Shown: positions 22,101-28,100 of the stretch, one piece after another
Numbering within the stretch: position 1 is the stretch's first letter
How the letters are laid out: the number at the start of each line of letters is the position of its first letter
The notes under the pieces: model-generated
Database searches by the model: none
What the model was told of the DNA's origin: nothing
The model's input: only the letters and a program-made list of their open reading frames with translations
Assembly: GCF_003696215.1 (NCBI RefSeq)
Contig: NZ_RFFG01000069.1
Location: 1-41,849, forward strand
Reading direction: 5' to 3'
Length of the DNA: 41,849 nt
From: Actinomadura harenae
GTDB lineage: Bacteria > Actinomycetota > Actinomycetes > Streptosporangiales > Streptosporangiaceae
Position numbers and translations under genes: made by a program

Positions 22101-25100
22101 CGGGAGCACGAGCTCTTCCGGCGCTCCGGCGAGGGCCTCGCGCCAGTAGGCGAGCTGTTCGGAGATCAGGCTGCCTGGATCGCCGAGTTCGCCGAGGACC
22201 TCGCGCTGCCAGAGCGCGTAGTCGGCGTACTGCACCGGAAGCGGCGCCCAGTCCGGCAGGCGTCCCGAGGACCGCGCCGAGTACGCCCGGGTCAGGTCCT
22301 GTGCGAGGACGCCCATCGACCGGCCGTCCACCACGATGTGGTGCGCGACCAGCAGGAGCACCGACTCGGTCGGCGACAGGACGAACAGCCGGGCGCGCCA
22401 CGGCAGGTCGCGGCCGAGGTCGAACGGCCGGTCCGCCTCGGCGGCGAGCACCGGCTCCAGGTCGTTCGGCTCCACCCGGTCCACGCCGAACCGCGGTCGC
22501 CCGGCGGCTCCCGTGAGGATCCGCTGGTGGGGAACCCCTTCGACGTCCGGGAAGACCGTCCGGAGGCTCTCATGCCGATCGGCCATGTCGCCCAGGGCCG
22601 CGCGCATCGCGGTCACGTCCAGGTCCCCGGTGAGGCGCAGGGCCAGGGTGACGTTGTAGGCCGCCGCGTTTCCGGCCTCCTCCAGCCGGTTCAGGAACCA
22701 CATGCGCTGCTGGGCGAACGACAGCGGAATCCGCTCGGGCCGTTCCCTGGCCGTGAGCGCGAGCCGCCCGGGGCGGGTGGTCTCCTCGGGCAGCGACCGG
22801 GCGAGTTCGGCGGGCGTGGGGGCGGCGAACAGTTCCCGGATGGTCAGCTCGGTCTCCAGGACGGACCGGACCCGCACGATCAGCCGGATCGCGAGCAGTG
22901 AGTCGCCGCCGATCGCGAAGAACGAGTCCTCGGCCCCGACCGACTCCAGGCCGAGGACCTCGGCGAACAGGCCGCACAGGATCTCCTCGGCGGCCGTCGC
23001 GGGCGCGCGGCTCCCGCTGGGGCCCGCCGTCCTGTCCGGCGCGGGCAGCGCCGCGCGGTCGAGCTTGCCGTTGGCGGTCATCGGGAACTCGTCCAGCGTC
23101 ACGAACGCCGCCGGGACCATGTAGTCGGGCAGCCGTCCGGCCACGTACTCCCGCAGTTCCTCGGCGTCGCCGCCGGTCACGTAGGCGACGAGACGCCTGA
23201 CGCCGGGCTGGTCCTCCCGGACGACCACCGCCGCCTGCGACACCGCGGCGTGCCGGGCCAGGACGGACTCGATCTCGCCGAGTTCGACGCGGAACCCGCG
23301 AAGTTTCACCTGGTCGTCGGCGCGACCGGCGAACACCAGCTCCCCTGCCGCCGTCCAGCGGACCAGGTCGCCGGTTCGGTACATGCGCGCGCCCGGCTCA
23401 AAGGGACAGGCCACGAACCGCTCGGCCGTCAAACCCACGCGACCGACATAGCCGCGCGCCAGGCTCGGCCCGGCGATGTACAGCTCACCGGTCACTCCAG
23501 GCGGGACGGGGCGAAGTGTCTCGTCCAGGACGTACACGGAGGTGTTCCAGATCGGGCCGCCGATCGACACCGGGGCACCGGGAGCGAGGGGGGCGCTCAT
23601 CGTCGCGCACACCGTCGACTCGGTCGGACCGTAGGCGTTGAACATCCGGCGGCCGGGCGCCCACCGCTCCACCAGGCCGGGCGGGCACGCCTCCCCCGCC
23701 ACCACCAGGTTCTCCAGGGCCTTGGGCAGCTCGTCGACGGTGGCCAGCAGCGAGGGCGGCGCCGTCACGTGGGTGACGCTCGCGTCCGCGAGCAGGACTT
23801 CGGCATCGGCGAGCAGCAGCGTCGCACCCGACAGCAGTGCCATGCACAGCTCCCAGAACGCCGCGTCGAAGCCCAGCGCGGCCATCTGCGCCACCCGGGA
23901 GCCCTGCCGCACGCTGAAGAGCTCGGCCTGCCAGGCCGCGAGACTCGCCACGCCCCGGTGGGACACGCCCACGCCCTTGGGCACACCGGTCGAGCCCGAC
24001 GTGTAAATCACGTACGCCAGCTGACCGGCGGGAACCTTGATCTCGAACGGGGAGTCGTCCCCGTTCAGGGAGGCGACGAAGTCCTCGTCGGCCACCAGGG
24101 CGGGGGCCGCGTCGGACAGCATGAACGCGATCCGCTCGGCCGGATAGGACGGATCGATCGGCAGATACGCCGCACCCGCCTTCACCACGCCGAGAATGAC
24201 CGCGACCAGGTCGGCCGACCGCCCCAGGCGAATGGCCACCAGGTCCTCGCGGCCCACACCACGCTCGATCAACGTGCGCGCGACACGGTTCGCACGCGCG
24301 TCCAACTCCGCATACGTCCAGCGGACGTCACCGGACTCCACCGCCACGACGTCCGGAGACCGCCGGACCTGCGCCGCGAACAGCTCCGGCACCGAACCGG
24401 CCGCCACCTCGCGGGCGGTGTCGTTCCAGTCGGCGACAAGGCGACGGCGCTCCCCGGGCGACAGGACCTCCAGCTCGCCGACCCGCCTCTTCGGGTCGGC
24501 GGACACCTGCTCCAGCACCCGGACCAGCCGCTCCGCGATCGTCCGGACCGTCTCCTCGTCGAACAGGTCCGCGGCGAACTCGATCACGCCTCCGAGTCCG
24601 GCGGGGGCTCCCCGCTCGTCGCGGCGCTCCCCCAGTTCGACGGCCAGGTCGAAGCGGGCGGCCATCGCGGCGTCGCTGTGCACCGGGCGGACGACGACGC
24701 CCGGCAGGTTCCAGCTCAGCTCGATCTGGGCGGTGCCCTGAAGGTTGAGCGCCACCTGGAACAGCGGGTGCCGGGACAGGGAACGGACCGGGTTCAGGTC
24801 CTCCACCAGCCGCTCGAACGGCAGGTCCTGATGCGCGAACGCCCCCAGATCCGCCTCCCGCACACGACCCAGAAGCTCAGCGAACGTCGGATCACCGCTC
24901 ACGTCCGTCCGCAGCACCAGCGTGTTCAGGAAGAACCCGGTCAGGCCCTCCAAGGCCGCGTCGCCGCGACCCGCCACCGCCGTGCCCAGGGGGATGTCCG
25001 TGCCGCCCCCCAGGCGCGACAGCACCGAGGCCAGCGCCGCCTGGACCACCATGAACATCGTCACGCCGTGGCGCTGCGCCACCTCCACCAGACCGGCGTG

Positions 25101-28100
25101 GACGGCCGCGCCGGTCTCCAGCGGCACGACGCCGCCCCGGAAGGAGGGGGTGGCCGACCTGGTCCTGTCGACGGGCAGCGGAAGCTCCTCCGGAGCTCCG
25201 TCCAGGGCCTCCCGCCAGTGGCCGAGCTGCGCCGAGATCAGGCTGTCCGGGTCGCCGAGTTCGCCGAGGACCTCGCGCTGCCAGAGCGCGTAGTCGGCGT
25301 ACTGCACCGGCAGCGAGGTCCAGCCCGGGACCGACCCCGAGCGGCGCGCCGCGTACGCCGTGCTCAGGTCGCGGGCGAGGACGCCCATCGACCAGCCGTC
25401 CACCGCGATGTGGTGGGCGACGACGACCAGCACGTACTCCGACTCGTCGCCGGAGAGCGCCAGCAGGCGGGCCCGCCACGGAAGCTCCCGCTCCACCTCG
25501 AAGCGGCGCCCGGCCTCCGCGGCGATCGCGTTCTCGAGCGCGTCCTCGGTGACCTGGTCGACGGCCAGGACAGGACGTCCGGACGGGCCGTCCAGGATCT
25601 CCTGGCGCGGCACGCCGTCCGACTCGGGGAAGACCGTCCGCAGGCTCTCGTGCCGGTCGGCGACGTCGCCGAGCGCGGCTTCCAGCGCCGCGACGTCCAG
25701 GTCGCCGGACAGGCGGAGCGCTAGGGGCATGTTGTAGGCGGTGCCGGTCTCGGCCTCCTCCAGCCGGTTGAGGAACCACATGCGCTGCTGCGCGTACGAC
25801 AGCGGCACCGACTCGGGGCGTTCCCGGACGGCCAGCGGCGGCCGCGCCTCGCCGTGCCCGGCGTCCACCAGGCGCGCCAGGCCGGCCACCGTGGGCTGGT
25901 CGAACAGGTCGCGGATGCTCACCTCGGTCCGCAGGACCGCGCGGACGCGGGCGATCAGCCGCATCGCCAGCAGGGAGTCACCGCCGACGGCGAAGAACGC
26001 GTCCTCCGCGCCGACCGACTCCAGGCCGAGCACCTCCGCGAACAACCCGCACAGGATCTCCTCCGTGACCGTCGCGGGGCCTCGGCCGCCGACGAGCCCG
26101 GCGAAGTCGGGGGCGGGCAGCGCGGCCCGGTCGACCTTGCCGTTCACCGTCACCGGCAACTCGTCCAGGACGACGATGGCCGCGGGCACCATGTGGTCGG
26201 CCAGCTTGGCGGCCAGGTGCTCGCGGAGCTCGTCGGCGGACGCCTCCGCCACGACGTAGGCGACCAGCTGCTTCGAGCCGGGCTGGTCCTCGCGGGCGAG
26301 GACCGTGGCGTTCGTGACCCGCTCGTGCGTGGTCAGGACGGCCTCGATCTCGGCCGGCTCGACCCGGAACCCGCGGATCTTCACCTGGTCGTCCGCGCGC
26401 CCGGCGAACTCCAGGAGACCGTCACGCGTCCAGCGGACCAGGTCACCGGTCCGGTACATCCGGCCGCCCGCGCCGAACGGGCACGCCACGAAACGCTCGG
26501 CCGTCAGCCCGGCGTTCCCGGCGTATCCGCGTGCGACACCCGCACCGGCGACGTACAGCTCACCGAGCATCTCGGGCGGGACGGGCCGCAGGAACTCGTC
26601 CAGCACGTAGACGCGGGCGTTGTCCATGGGACGGCCGATGGGCACGACCCCGTCCACCTGGCCGGGATCGGTGAAGGCCAGGTGCGTGGTGAACGCCGTG
26701 GTCTCGGTCGGGCCATAGGTCGTCCGCACCACCAGGCCCGGGTGCGCCTCCAGGAGCGTCCGGACGGCCACCGGGGACACCACGTCACCGCCCGTGGACA
26801 CCTCGCGGACTCCCGCGAACATCTCCGGGGCCTGCTCGGCGAAGGCCGCGAAGAGGCCCGCCGTCGCGTGCACGTTCGTCACGCCGTGCTCGGCGATCAG
26901 GTCGGCCCGCTCCCAGACGTCCACCTCGCCGGGCGGCACGACGACCAGCCGACCGCCGTGCAGCAGCGGCACCCAGATCTCGTAGGTCGACGCGTCGAAG
27001 GCATGGTTCGCCTGCACCAGGACGCCCTGCACGGCCTCGTCGTGCCAGCAGCTCGCGGCGCAGAAATCGGTGACGTTCGCGTGGGTGACCGCCACACCCT
27101 TCGGCACACCCGTCGACCCCGACGTGTAGATCACATATGCCAGCTGACCAGCGGAAACCTCGACCTCGACCGGCGAATCGTCCTCGCTCAGCGAACCAAG
27201 GAACTCCTCGTCCACCACCACGACCGGACGAGCGTCCTCGATCATGAACGCGATCCGCTCAACCGGATACGACGGATCGATCGGCAGATACGCCGCACCC
27301 GCCTTCAGCACACCCAGCAGCACGGCGACCAGATCGGCCGACCGCTCCAGGCGGACGCCCACGAGCTCCTCGCCACGCACCCCACGCTCGGCCAGGGTGC
27401 GCGCGACACGGTTCGCGCGGGCGTCCAACTCCGCATAGGTCCAAAGGTGCTGATCGAACACCACCGCCGTCGCGTCAGGCGACCGCCGCACCCGATCCTC
27501 GAACAACTCCACCAGCGAACCCGCCACCACCGGACGCGCCGTGTCGTTCCACTCCTCCACGACCAGCTCACGCTCGCCCGCGACCAGGACGTCGACATCC
27601 CCGAGACGGACGTCCGGGTCGGCGGCGATCTGCTCGAGGACGCGCGTCAGCCGGTCCGCGAGGGAGGAGGCGGCGGGTTCGTCCACGACGTCGGGGCGGT
27701 ACTCGAGGCGGAGGTCCAGGGTGTCGAGTTCGGCGGCCACCAGGGTCAGCGGATAGTGGGAGGCGTCCTCGCCCGCGGCACCGGTGATCCTCAGGCCGTT
27801 CCCGTCCGGCCCGTCCCCGGACGCGCCGGACGCGAGGCCGCGCGGGTAGTTCTGGTACACGAGCAGCGTGTCGAAGGCGGCCGCCGGCCCGGCGGCGCGC
27901 CGGACCTCCGTCTGGCCGAGGTGCTGGTGCGCGAGCAGCCGCGACCGGGCGTCCTGGAGTTCGGCGAGCGTCGCCGCCGCGGCCCGGGCGGGATCCAGCC
28001 GGACGCGCACGGGGACGGTGTTGATGAACAGGCCCAGCATCCGCTCGACGCCGGGCAGTTCCATGGGGCGTCCGGCGACCGTCGCCCCGAACACGACGTC

